A stretch of DNA of 8,004 nt. Source: an uncultured Oscillospiraceae bacterium. Its GTDB lineage: Bacteria > Bacillota > Clostridia > Oscillospirales > Ruminococcaceae. The notes beneath the pieces were generated by a model. The model was not told the origin of the DNA and ran no database searches. It saw only the letters and a list, made by a program, of their open reading frames with translations. The stretch is from positions 1 through 8,004 of the forward strand of contig USNZ01000044.1 of the NCBI GenBank assembly GCA_900556255.1, written 5' to 3'. Shown here piece by piece: positions 1-6,251 of the stretch; position 1 is the stretch's first letter, and every line of letters starts with the position of its first letter. A program made the translations under genes and the position numbers.

Positions 1-532
1 CAGCCATGCCGCCCAGGAAGCCCAGCTTCTTGTAGCCATCATAAACAGCGGCGTAGCCTGCCAGGTAACCGGCCTGCTCCTCACGGTAGGTGATCAAAGC
101 AGTGTTGGCGGCGGCAGCGGAATCGCCCAGATCAAAAGCGGAAACGTCCAGCGCCAGGAACTGAACATCGGGGTACTTGGCCTGAGCCTCAGCGATGGAG
201 GAACCGAACAGATAACCGGCGACAACGATAGCCTTGGCACCGTCGTTTACGGCATTGTCCATCTGCTCCAGACGGGCAGAGTCAGAGTCCTCGGTAGGAC
301 GGTAGTAGTTGGCGTTCAGGTTGTTGGCAGCGCAGAAATCTTTGACGCCCTGCCAGGTGTACTGGTTGAAGGACTGGTCATCGATGTTGCCGACGTCGGT
401 AACGAAGGCAACGTCAGTCTTGCTGCCGGAGGTGGAACCCTGAGAAGCAGCGGAGGAAGCATTGCTGCCGCCGCAAGCTGCCAGAGAAAACGCCATAGCA
501 GCGGTCAGAACCATTGCAAGGAACTTTTTCAT
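1..532 (-). CDS. BMP/PnrA-family nucleoside-type ABC transporter substrate-binding lipoprotein (3' part beyond the window)
   Basis: The first 177 codons are visible; the C-terminal half lies beyond base 1. The protein starts MKKFLAMVLTAAMAFSLAAC, a lipoprotein signal with lipobox LAAC and lipidated Cys20, followed by a Ser/Gly-rich linker to about residue 38. The BMP-family core then begins (VAFVTDVGNIDDQSFNQ, about residues 41-57), including the DDQSFNQ segment that helps line the ligand pocket in this family, and AGYLAGYAA follows near the visible end. Characterised family members (PnrA of Treponema, Med-like proteins) bind purine nucleosides for ABC import at the outer face of the membrane. 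The start is set by AGGAGA at 541-546, 8 bases upstream. Codons are biased toward those of highly expressed genes (many GCT, CGT, GTT). ATPase and permease genes would be expected downstream, left of the window. The ligand is inferred from the family and from the nearby deoD and cdd. Confidence 0.93.
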   Translation of the reverse strand, partial: MKKFLAMVLTAAMAFSLAACGGSNASSAASQGSTSGSKTDVAFVTDVGNIDDQSFNQYTWQGVKDFCAANNLNANYYRPTEDSDSARLEQMDNAVNDGAKAIVVAGYLFGSSIAEAQAKYPDVQFLALDVSAFDLGDSAAAANTALITYREEQAGYLAGYAAVYDGYKKLGFLGGMA

Positions 533-617
533 AGCTTTGTTCTCCTATTTTGGGGGCCGTACTTGTATGTAAGACCCGTACATTGTTGTGGGGGGCGAAT
601 CCCTCCACTCTGCCTTT

Positions 618-646
618 AGTATACCTTGTTTTACGATGTTTTGCAA
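618..646 (-). promoter_or_regulatory. Sigma-A promoter of the left BMP lipoprotein gene
   Basis: On the minus strand there is a -35 TTGCAA (641-646), exactly 17 bases of spacer, and a -10 TATACT (618-623). Transcription would start near 611, leaving a leader of about 80 bases before the ATG at 532. The rest of the 191-base gap between this gene and the radical SAM gene is AT-rich, and I see no convincing terminator or riboswitch in it. Confidence 0.75.
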
Positions 647-723
647 CATTTTGGGCGGGATTTAAACATTACAAAACGATAACGAAACCGCTTTATACTG
701 ATGTATCAGCAAAAAAGCAGAAT

Positions 724-1638
724 TCAGACCCCCTGCAGGTCAAAGGGCGGGGTGTATTCCTCCCGCGCGCTGCTCTTTTCCTGCATGTAACCGTCCGTCA
801 GCCCAAGGCGCACAGCTTCGTCGATGACTTTGCGGTATTCGTAGCTGGTGATGCGCCGCCCCAGGCCGTGGTCGGCGGCATGGTAAAAGGGGGTGAACTG
901 GCTCATCAGGCTCGGCACAAAGGAAACGCCGGTTTCCTCGCGCAGCCGTGCCAGGGTTTGCAGCACGGCAAGGCTGTCCTGCGTGTGGCCGGGCAGGGCT
1001 AAATGCCGCACAATGACGCCGCGCTGCAGATAGCCGTCGGCATCATATACGGGTGCGCCGGTCTGCAAGAGCATTTGGCGAAGGGCGGCCTCGGCCACGG
1101 CAGGGTAATCGGCAGCGGCTGAAAGTTCGGCGCCGACCTCGCAGGACGCGTACTTGAAATCCGCCAGCCAGATGTCCACATATCCCTGCAGTGCTTTTAC
1201 CGTTTCCACGGTTTCATAGCCGCCGGTGTTGTAAACGATGGGCAGGTGCAGCCCCTGTGCGCGGGCTGTGTCCAGAGCCTCGGTGACCCATGGCAGAAAC
1301 TGGGTGGCGGTGACAAGGTTGATGCTTTTAGCACCGCCCTGCTGTAATTCCAGAAAAATTTCCGAGAGCCGCGCGGCGGAAATCTCCTTGCCTACCCCCT
1401 GCTGGCTGATGGGGAAATTCTGGCAATAGCAGCAGCGCAGCGTGCAGCCAGAGAAAAACACCGTGCCGCTGCCGGTGGCAGCCTCAGGGTCGCCACTCAG
1501 GCACGGCTCCTCCCAGTGGTGCAGGGCGGCGCGCGCCACGCGCAGGGTGTCCCCTGCCCCGCACACGCCAACGGCACCGGCGGCGCGGTTTGCCCCGCAC
1601 GCGCGGGGGCATAAAGTACAGTGCTGCGGCAACTGCAT
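724..1638 (-). CDS. Radical SAM protein of the COG1313 (PflX) family
   Basis: This is a 304-residue 4Fe-4S radical SAM enzyme of unknown substrate. Counting from the chosen ATG, the N-terminus carries a cysteine cluster (CTLCPRAC, Cys7, Cys10, Cys14, then Cys26), a family hallmark. The radical SAM motif follows as CTLRCCYC (CX3CX2C; Cys65, Cys69, Cys72). Other family segments are GSGTVFFSGC, NLVTATQF, IVYNTGGYE, DIWLADFKYA, RGVIVRHLALPG and SLMSQFTP. The length is typical. A GTG four codons upstream (1650) overlaps the ribosome binding site AAAGGTGG (1647-1654), so the ATG at 1638, 8 bases downstream of that site, is preferred. The family resembles pyruvate formate-lyase activases and is often named PflX, but no glycyl-radical partner is present here. 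It is divergent from deoD across a shared promoter region. Family is confident; reaction is unknown. Confidence 0.92.
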   Translation of the reverse strand: MQLPQHCTLCPRACGANRAAGAVGVCGAGDTLRVARAALHHWEEPCLSGDPEAATGSGTVFFSGCTLRCCYCQNFPISQQGVGKEISAARLSEIFLELQQGGAKSINLVTATQFLPWVTEALDTARAQGLHLPIVYNTGGYETVETVKALQGYVDIWLADFKYASCEVGAELSAAADYPAVAEAALRQMLLQTGAPVYDADGYLQRGVIVRHLALPGHTQDSLAVLQTLARLREETGVSFVPSLMSQFTPFYHAADHGLGRRITSYEYRKVIDEAVRLGLTDGYMQEKSSAREEYTPPFDLQGV

Positions 1639-1674
1639 ACAAAAATCCACCTTTACACAAAAAATTCAGATTTT

Positions 1675-1683
1675 ATTATACCA
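1675..1683 (-). promoter_or_regulatory. Extended -10 promoter of the radical SAM gene
   Basis: The minus strand reads TGGTATAAT, a perfect -10 hexamer (1675-1680) with the TGn extension. No good -35 lies 16-18 bases upstream, which fits an extended -10 promoter. Transcription would begin near 1668, some 14 bases before the ribosome binding site. Confidence 0.6.
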
Positions 1684-1698
1684 TAAATGTGCAAAATA

Positions 1699-1707
1699 TG
1701 TTATACT
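1699..1707 (+). promoter_or_regulatory. Extended -10 promoter of the deoD-cdd-BMP operon
   Basis: The plus strand reads TGTTATACT, a -10 TATACT (1702-1707) with the TGn extension. The -35 region (TACCAT, 1679-1684) is poor. Transcription would start near 1714, before AGGAG at 1731. A second possible promoter, TTTACA (1652-1657) with 16 bases to TATTAT (1674-1679), is a weaker alternative. Confidence 0.55.
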
Positions 1708-1718
1708 ATCTAGTATAA
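1701..1718. promoter_or_regulatory. Candidate operator: perfect inverted repeat between divergent genes
   Basis: TTATACTA and TAGTATAA form perfect 8-base arms around a 2-base centre (TC). The repeat covers the -10 and probable start site of the deoD promoter and lies 21-43 bases upstream of the radical SAM -10. A dimeric repressor bound here could block the plus-strand operon and might affect both directions. The regulator is not identifiable from this window. The arms themselves contain TATACT on each strand, so a coincidence of -10-like sequences is possible. Confidence 0.45.
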
Positions 1719-1746
1719 ACTTTATATAAAAGGAGTGCACTGCGTA

Positions 1747-2478
1747 ATGTCTACCCCTCACAACCGCGCCGAAATAGGCGATTTTGCCAAAACCGTATTG
1801 ATGCCGGGCGATCCCCTGCGCGCCAAATTCATTGCCGAAACCTTCTTGGAGAATCCGCGCCTTGTCACCGATGTGCGCGGTATGCTGGGCTATACCGGTA
1901 CTTACTGCGGCCGCCCCATCAGCGTTATGGGCAGCGGCATGGGTATGCCGTCCATCGGTATCTACTCCTATGAGCTGTACAGCCAATACGGTGTCGAGAA
2001 CATCATCCGCATCGGCTCCGCCGGTTCCTACACCGACAAAGCCAAGCTGTTTGATGTGGTGCTGGCTACCGGCGCTTATTCTGAAAGCAACTATGCCGTG
2101 ACCCAAAGCGGCGACACCGACGACATCCAGAAGCCCAGCGCTGAGCTGAACGCCGCCCTGAAGGCCAGCGCCGAGGCCCAGGGCATCCGGGTGATTGAGG
2201 GCATCATCCATTCCTCGGATGTGTTCTACCGTCAGACGACCGATGCCAAGCCCACCTACTGGGAAAAGCTGCGCGACGAAAAGGGCTGTCTGGCGGTCGA
2301 GATGGAGAGCTTTGCCCTGTTCCACAACGCGCGGGTGCTGGGTAAGCGCGCGGCCTGCCTGCTGACCATTTCCGACAGTTTTGTTGCGCCGGAAATCACC
2401 ACCGCCGAGCAGCGCCAGACCAGCTTTACCGAGATGATGAAGATCGCACTGGCCGTTGAGGAGCATCTGGAGAAATAA
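1747..2478 (+). CDS. deoD: Purine-nucleoside phosphorylase, DeoD type
   Basis: This 243-residue cytosolic enzyme cleaves purine (deoxy)ribonucleosides with phosphate to a free base and (deoxy)ribose-1-phosphate. It aligns with E. coli DeoD from the first residues (MSTPHNRAEIGDF). His5 corresponds to the residue donated across the dimer. Phosphate-site residues are Gly21, Arg25, Arg44 and Arg88, with Ser91. The nucleoside-site segment VEMES contains Met186 and Glu187, and Asp210 in TISDS is the catalytic acid position. The residue after that Asp is Ser where E. coli has His. A GTG at 1735 is in frame but lies inside the ribosome binding site AGGAG (1731-1735). The ATG at 1747 matches the family N-terminus, although the spacing of 11 bases is long. 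It is the first gene of an operon, with cdd starting 2 bases after its stop. Confidence 0.96.
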   Translation: MSTPHNRAEIGDFAKTVLMPGDPLRAKFIAETFLENPRLVTDVRGMLGYTGTYCGRPISVMGSGMGMPSIGIYSYELYSQYGVENIIRIGSAGSYTDKAKLFDVVLATGAYSESNYAVTQSGDTDDIQKPSAELNAALKASAEAQGIRVIEGIIHSSDVFYRQTTDAKPTYWEKLRDEKGCLAVEMESFALFHNARVLGKRAACLLTISDSFVAPEITTAEQRQTSFTEMMKIALAVEEHLEK

Positions 2479-2480
2479 CC

Positions 2481-2903
2481 ATGGAAAAAGCGGAGATTCA
2501 GGCTTTGATCCGCAAAGCCTTTGAAGGGCGGCAATTTGCCTACACCCCCTACTCTCACTTCCGTGTGGGGGCTGCGCTGCGCGCCAAGGACGGCAGGGTC
2601 TACACCGGCTGCAACATCGAAAACGCCGGCTACACCCCCACCAACTGTGCCGAGCGCACGGCGTTGTTCAAAGCTGTCAGCGAGGGTGTGCGCGAATTTG
2701 ATGCCATCGCCATTGTGGGCAGCAAGCAGGGTGAGGTCAACACGATCGTGACCGGCCCGTGCGGCGTCTGCCGACAGGCACTGTATGAATTCGGCGGCGA
2801 TTCGCTGACGGTCATCATGGCAAAGACCGAGGACGATTATATCGTGACGACCCTCGGTGAATTGCTGCCCTACGGTTTCGGCCCCGCAAACTTAGAAAAA
2901 TAA
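2481..2903 (+). CDS. cdd: Cytidine deaminase
   Basis: This 140-residue small, tetramer-type cytidine deaminase converts cytidine and deoxycytidine to uridine and deoxyuridine plus ammonia in the cytosol. The zinc site is complete: CAER with Cys56 and catalytic Glu58, and PCGVC with Cys94 and Cys97. Three cysteine ligands are typical of the Bacillus-like homotetrameric class. The substrate-binding stretch CNIENAGY (Asn45, Glu47) is also present, and the N-terminal YTPYSHFRVGAAL segment is standard. The length matches the family. GGAG at 2469-2472, inside the last codons of deoD, is the likely ribosome binding site, so the two genes are probably translationally coupled. Together with deoD it covers purine and pyrimidine nucleoside salvage. 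Confidence 0.96.
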   Translation: MEKAEIQALIRKAFEGRQFAYTPYSHFRVGAALRAKDGRVYTGCNIENAGYTPTNCAERTALFKAVSEGVREFDAIAIVGSKQGEVNTIVTGPCGVCRQALYEFGGDSLTVIMAKTEDDYIVTTLGELLPYGFGPANLEK

Positions 2904-2921
2904 GGAGTCTTACCACAGTTT

Positions 2922-4085
2922 ATGAAAAAGTTCTTGGCATGGTTGGGCACAGCGGCCCTGCTGGCGAGTCTGTGTGGCTGCAAGCCGACCCCAAAACAGG
3001 GAGAGGATAAGCAAAAGACGGCCATCCCCACAAACGACACCGAATATACTTTTCAGGCGGCCGAGGATGCCGAGCCTCTGCCCGGCGGCGCGGCCGTTAC
3101 CCTGATTACCGGCCCGGAGGGTGTTGAAGATGGCGCGGATGCTGCCCTGTGGCAGGGAATTTCCGCTTTTGCGTATAACTTTGGCTACGTGCCCAAAAAT
3201 GAAGCGGCAGCATCGACGTCGGCAGAAGACCTGCAAAGCACCCTGAAACAAGCGGCGGAATCCGGCTCTAAGGTCGTGATCTGCCGCGGCGATGCCATGG
3301 CACAGGCAGTGTATGAATTGCAGGGCGAATACCCGGATACCTATTTTATGGTGGTCGATGCCGAGGCGCACAATGCCGATTACAGCGACTACACCGTTAA
3401 GGACACCGTGCGCTGCGTACTGTTCAGTGAGACGCAGGCCGGGTATCTGGCCGGGTATGCCGCCGTGAGCGAGGGCTATGAGGAACTGGGCTTTGCCGGT
3501 GCCGAGGAAATGCCCGCAACGGTTCGCTACTGCACAGGCTTTATGCAGGGGGCCGAGAAGGCTGCCGAGCAGCAGGGTAATAAAATTACGCTGCAAGTCT
3601 GGTACAGCGGTTCCAAGGAGTACAGCGACGCCGTGGCCGAGCGCTTGGCAAGCTGGTACAATAACGGCACCCAGGTGATTTTTGCAGCGGACGGGGCTAC
3701 GCTGCAGGCCGCCCTGGCGGGCAAGAAACAAACCGAAACCGATGGCAAAATCATTGCGGCCGGGTGGGATCACGACGCACAGGACGAGGCTGTTTTGTTC
3801 AGCGCCCTGCATTGCTACAACACCATGGTGCAGCAGGAGTTGTATAACTTCTTTGCGGCGGGCGGGCAATGGCCCCAAAACGCGGAATCCTCCGGCCACA
3901 CCGATACCGTGGGCGTGACCGAAAACGCGGTAGCCCTGAGCGCAGATACCTGGCGACTGACCAAGTTTACTATGTCCGGCTACGAGACTTTGTACGATGA
4001 ACTGCGCAGCGGCGCCCTGAAAACCGAGGACTACGCCGGTATGGACAACCTGCCGGAACTGGAAAATGTGACGGTGCAACAATAA
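2922..4085 (+). CDS. Second, divergent BMP-family substrate-binding lipoprotein
   Basis: This 387-residue secreted lipoprotein starts MKKFLAWLGTAALLASLCGC, with lipobox LCGC and lipidated Cys20, then a charged linker to about residue 55. The BMP core includes VVICRGDAMA, the shared paralogue signature ETQAGYLAGYAA (170-181), YCTGFMQGAE, a hinge-side VIFAADGA and IIAAGWDHDAQ. The first ligand-contact segment is unlike the family: where the left paralogue has DDQSFNQ, this one reads VEDGADAALWQG (68-79). Its ligand may therefore differ. AAGGAG (2902-2907) lies 14 bases before the ATG, unusually far, but no other in-frame start exists after the stop at 2901. It starts 18 bases after cdd in the same operon, so a nucleoside-related role is likely. 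No ATPase or permease accompanies it, so it may share the left paralogue's transporter or act as a sensor. Confidence 0.88.
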   Translation: MKKFLAWLGTAALLASLCGCKPTPKQGEDKQKTAIPTNDTEYTFQAAEDAEPLPGGAAVTLITGPEGVEDGADAALWQGISAFAYNFGYVPKNEAAASTSAEDLQSTLKQAAESGSKVVICRGDAMAQAVYELQGEYPDTYFMVVDAEAHNADYSDYTVKDTVRCVLFSETQAGYLAGYAAVSEGYEELGFAGAEEMPATVRYCTGFMQGAEKAAEQQGNKITLQVWYSGSKEYSDAVAERLASWYNNGTQVIFAADGATLQAALAGKKQTETDGKIIAAGWDHDAQDEAVLFSALHCYNTMVQQELYNFFAAGGQWPQNAESSGHTDTVGVTENAVALSADTWRLTKFTMSGYETLYDELRSGALKTEDYAGMDNLPELENVTVQQ

Positions 4086-4119
4086 AAAATTCCCGCAGAA
4101 CGATCTGCGGGAATTTTTT
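4084..4119. terminator. Bidirectional intrinsic terminator between convergent operons
   Basis: A 16-base-pair stem (4084-4099 with 4104-4119) closes on a 4-base loop, ACGA. The core is TTCCCGCAGA/TCTGCGGGAA, flanked by six A on the left and seven T on the right, so it gives a U-run in both directions. The left arm begins in the stop codon of the second BMP gene, and the T-run supplies the stop codon of the NYN gene. Confidence 0.95.
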
Positions 4120-4961
4120 TATGCTTTGCGTTTTTTGTTTTGGGTCGCGGTGCGGCGGGGTGTTTTGCGGGCAGAGGACTTCTGCTTTTTGGGGGCAGCT
4201 TTGGGGGCAGCTTTGGGGGCAGATACTGCGCGCACAAACTGAATGGGATTGCCGTTGGCCAAAATACGCTCCTCTAGCTCCAACTCGGGCACCGATGCCA
4301 AAAACTTATTCAGACTTTTGGCACCGAAGTTGCGCACGTCAAAGTCCGGATAGCGCTTAATGAGCTGATCCCCCACGCGGGAGGTGCGCACCCAGCCGGT
4401 GCCGTCGTCCATTTCCTCGATAAGTCCCAGAATGATGCGTCCGATGGAGTTGCGGTTGATGGCGGTATCGTCGCCGGCGGTTGTCTGCTGCAGTGCATCG
4501 GGGGCAGCTGTATCGGCAGTCTCGCCGTGGTCAAGAATCAGATCCAGATACTTGAACTGGTCGCAGGCCTTGACGAAGGGCCCCAGCGCCTTGCTCTCCC
4601 CCATGCCGATGACCAGCTTGCCGCCCTCACGCAGACGTGCGGCCAAACGGGTAAAATCACTGTCAGAGGATACGATGCAAAATCCGTCCAGATTGCCGCT
4701 GTACAAAAGATCCATCGCGTCGATGATCATGGCCGAATCGGTAGCATTTTTGCCGGTGGTGTAGCTGTACTGCTGGATGGGAATGATGGAGTTGTTCAGC
4801 AGCGCGTCTTTCCAGCTTTTCAGGCGCGCATCGGACCAGTCGCCGTAAATGCGCTTGCAGGCAGCCACGCCGAAGCTGGCAGCTACATCCAGAATGACCT
4901 TGACATATTTGGGCGAAATATTGTCCGCATCTATCAAAATCGCAAGTTTGAGATCCTCCAT
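4119..4961 (-). CDS. NYN-domain (PIN-like) protein with probable C-terminal OST-HTH/LOTUS domain
   Basis: This 280-residue protein is related to LabA/DUF88. The N-terminal NYN domain (about residues 4-145) has the expected acidic metal-site residues: ILIDADN (Asp11, Asp13, Asn14), Asp75 in KNATDSAM, and SSDSDF (Asp100, Asp102). This suggests a metal-dependent RNase fold. Residues about 172-245 (IGRIILGLIEE, then FDVRNFGAKSLNKFLASVP) match the winged-helix OST-HTH/LOTUS pattern, which is linked to RNA binding. The tail from about 248 is Ala/Pro/Lys/Arg-rich with APKA repeats and is probably disordered and nucleic-acid binding. An upstream in-frame start at 4994 is less likely: AGAGG (4969-4973) sits 7 bases before the ATG at 4961. 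That site lies at the end of the methyltransferase gene, whose stop is 4 bases upstream, indicating translational coupling. RNA cleavage is inferred; the target is unknown. Confidence 0.88.
   Translation of the reverse strand: MEDLKLAILIDADNISPKYVKVILDVAASFGVAACKRIYGDWSDARLKSWKDALLNNSIIPIQQYSYTTGKNATDSAMIIDAMDLLYSGNLDGFCIVSSDSDFTRLAARLREGGKLVIGMGESKALGPFVKACDQFKYLDLILDHGETADTAAPDALQQTTAGDDTAINRNSIGRIILGLIEEMDDGTGWVRTSRVGDQLIKRYPDFDVRNFGAKSLNKFLASVPELELEERILANGNPIQFVRAVSAPKAAPKAAPKKQKSSARKTPRRTATQNKKRKA
4188..4222. repeat. Three tandem copies of a 12-base unit coding APKA
   Basis: The unit TTTGGGGGCAGC (plus strand) occurs three times, the last copy missing one base. It lies in frame within the tail of the NYN protein, so each copy adds four residues without shifting frame. 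Confidence 0.85.
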
Positions 4962-4965
4962 GCCG

Positions 4966-6105
4966 TTACCTCTTTTCGCGCTTGGGGATATCATAATACA
5001 TATACAGCTGGCAGGGAATCATGCCGTTGTAGATTTTGCGGCGGCGGGCGGCCTTTTTGCCAAAATGATCCTCAAAAGCGGCATCGGCGGTGATGGCGTA
5101 AAGACCCTGTGCGGGGTGGCGCTGCCAAACCTGACCCAGCGTCTTGGCAAGGGCGGCAGCTTCGGAGGCATCGCCCAGGCGCTCACCGTAAGGCGGGTTG
5201 GTCAGCACGGTGGCATTTTGCAGCGGGGCAAAATCCTTGACGTCAGCCACCTCAAAGCGGCAGCGCTCCCCTACGCCGGCCAGCTTGGCGTTGGCATTGG
5301 CCAGCGCTACGGCGGCAGGGTCGATATCGTAACCGATGCCCTCAAAAGCAGCATCTGTGCGCACCTCGGACAGGGCTTTCTGGCGCTGCTGCGTCCAGAT
5401 GTCGGTGGGGATAAAGGCAAAGTGCTCGGCGGCAAAACGGCGGCGCAGGCCGGGGGCCAGGTTCATCGCCTTTTGGGCTGCCTCGATGACCAGCGTGCCG
5501 GAACCGCAGAAGGGATCCTGTACCAAGGTGTCGCGGCGCACACGACCCAAATCGGCAATGGCGGCAGCCAGCGTTTCCTTGATGGGGGCCAGCGTGGCAT
5601 TGCGGCGGTAGCCGCGCTTGTGCAGGCCATCGCCGGAGGTGTCCAGATAAATTTCAACCGTGTCCTTGCGCAGGGCAAAGCGAATCTTGTAAACACTGCC
5701 GGTTTCAGGCAGCGTGGAGGTTTTGTGTCCGGCCATCAGTCGCTTTACGATGGCCTTTTTGACGATGCTTTGGCAGGCAGGCACACTGGAAAGCTGGCTG
5801 GACAGGCTGGACCCCTTCACGGGGAAGGCGGCATCGGCGGGCAGCAGTTCCTCCCATGCGATGCGGTAGCAGCCGTCAAACAATTCGTCAAAGGTAGTGG
5901 CTTTGTAGGTGGCAAGCAGCAGCAATACGCGCTCAGCCGTGCGCAGGTTCAGGTTGGCGGCGGAGATCATCTCGACCCCGCCCTGAAATGCTACGCGGCC
6001 GTCGGTGACCTGGATGTTTTCGGCACCCAGGCGCTTGACCTCAAAATTCAAAGTGGATTCCGTGCCGAAAAAGCACGGGGCAACCATAGTGTACAGTGTG
6101 GACAT
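4966..6105 (-). CDS. THUMP-domain class I SAM-dependent RNA methyltransferase (RlmL N-half/YpsC type)
   Basis: This 379-residue cytosolic enzyme probably makes N2-methylguanosine in 23S rRNA, as E. coli RlmL does. An N-terminal ferredoxin-like segment (MSTLYTMVAPCFFGTES) leads into a THUMP RNA-binding domain (about 45-155). KRGYRRNATLAPIKETLA (163-180) is the usual linker to the Rossmann methyltransferase. SAM motif I is DPFCGSGTL (197-205), the acidic motif II is GYDIDP (258-263), and the catalytic N-methyltransferase motif is NPPYGERLG (303-311). The protein corresponds to the Bacillus YpsC family rather than the fused enterobacterial RlmKL. The ATG follows AAGGAAAGGA with about 5 bases of spacing. 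Its leader contains a terminator-like hairpin whose U-run ends 20 bases before the start codon, so expression may depend on readthrough. Exact modified base is inferred. Confidence 0.93.
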   Translation of the reverse strand: MSTLYTMVAPCFFGTESTLNFEVKRLGAENIQVTDGRVAFQGGVEMISAANLNLRTAERVLLLLATYKATTFDELFDGCYRIAWEELLPADAAFPVKGSSLSSQLSSVPACQSIVKKAIVKRLMAGHKTSTLPETGSVYKIRFALRKDTVEIYLDTSGDGLHKRGYRRNATLAPIKETLAAAIADLGRVRRDTLVQDPFCGSGTLVIEAAQKAMNLAPGLRRRFAAEHFAFIPTDIWTQQRQKALSEVRTDAAFEGIGYDIDPAAVALANANAKLAGVGERCRFEVADVKDFAPLQNATVLTNPPYGERLGDASEAAALAKTLGQVWQRHPAQGLYAITADAAFEDHFGKKAARRRKIYNGMIPCQLYMYYDIPKREKR

Positions 6106-6125
6106 AGCGATCCTTTCCTTTTTGC

Positions 6126-6175
6126 AAAAAAGCTCTAACCCGGGCGGAACATTGCGCTGCCGTCAGGGATAGAGC
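6126..6175 (-). terminator. Intrinsic terminator or attenuator upstream of the methyltransferase gene
   Basis: On the minus strand, GCTCTATCCC (6166-6175) pairs with GGGTTAGAGC (6132-6141) with one internal mismatch, and TTTTTT follows at 6126-6131. The 24-base loop has weak inner pairing (6144-6147 with 6157-6160). It could end the yabP-to-S1 operon, or act as an attenuator because the methyltransferase ATG is only 20 bases downstream. The remaining leader up to 6251 is noncoding and has a small GGGCA/TGCCC hairpin. No separate promoter is evident in it. Confidence 0.65.
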
Positions 6176-6251
6176 CGTAAGAACAATGCTGGGGCAATAC
6201 CGCACAGTGCCCACCTAAAACGGTTACAGACTGTGTGGTGTTGTCGTTTCT

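Noticed and set aside
676..735. Terminator after the radical SAM gene (T-run following a GCAG/CTGC pairing)
   Set aside because: The stem has only about four pairs with a long loop, too weak to call.
1666..2466. A 266-codon minus-strand open frame opposite deoD
   Set aside because: It is antisense to an unambiguous DeoD enzyme and its composition is typical of a shadow frame.
2910..4082. A 390-codon minus-strand open frame opposite the second BMP gene
   Set aside because: The plus strand holds a lipoprotein with a signal, lipobox and family motifs in a tight operon; the minus frame has no start signal or family match.
4849..6138. A 429-codon plus-strand open frame opposite the methyltransferase
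   Set aside because: It is antisense to a clear THUMP methyltransferase with intact motifs, is Gly/Ala/Gln-rich as GC-rich shadows are, and has no ribosome binding site or recognisable domain.
6106..6251. tRNA, 6S RNA or SRP RNA in the structured leader
   Set aside because: No T-loop or anticodon arms, no SRP Alu/tetraloop signature and no long rod-shaped 6S fold could be traced.
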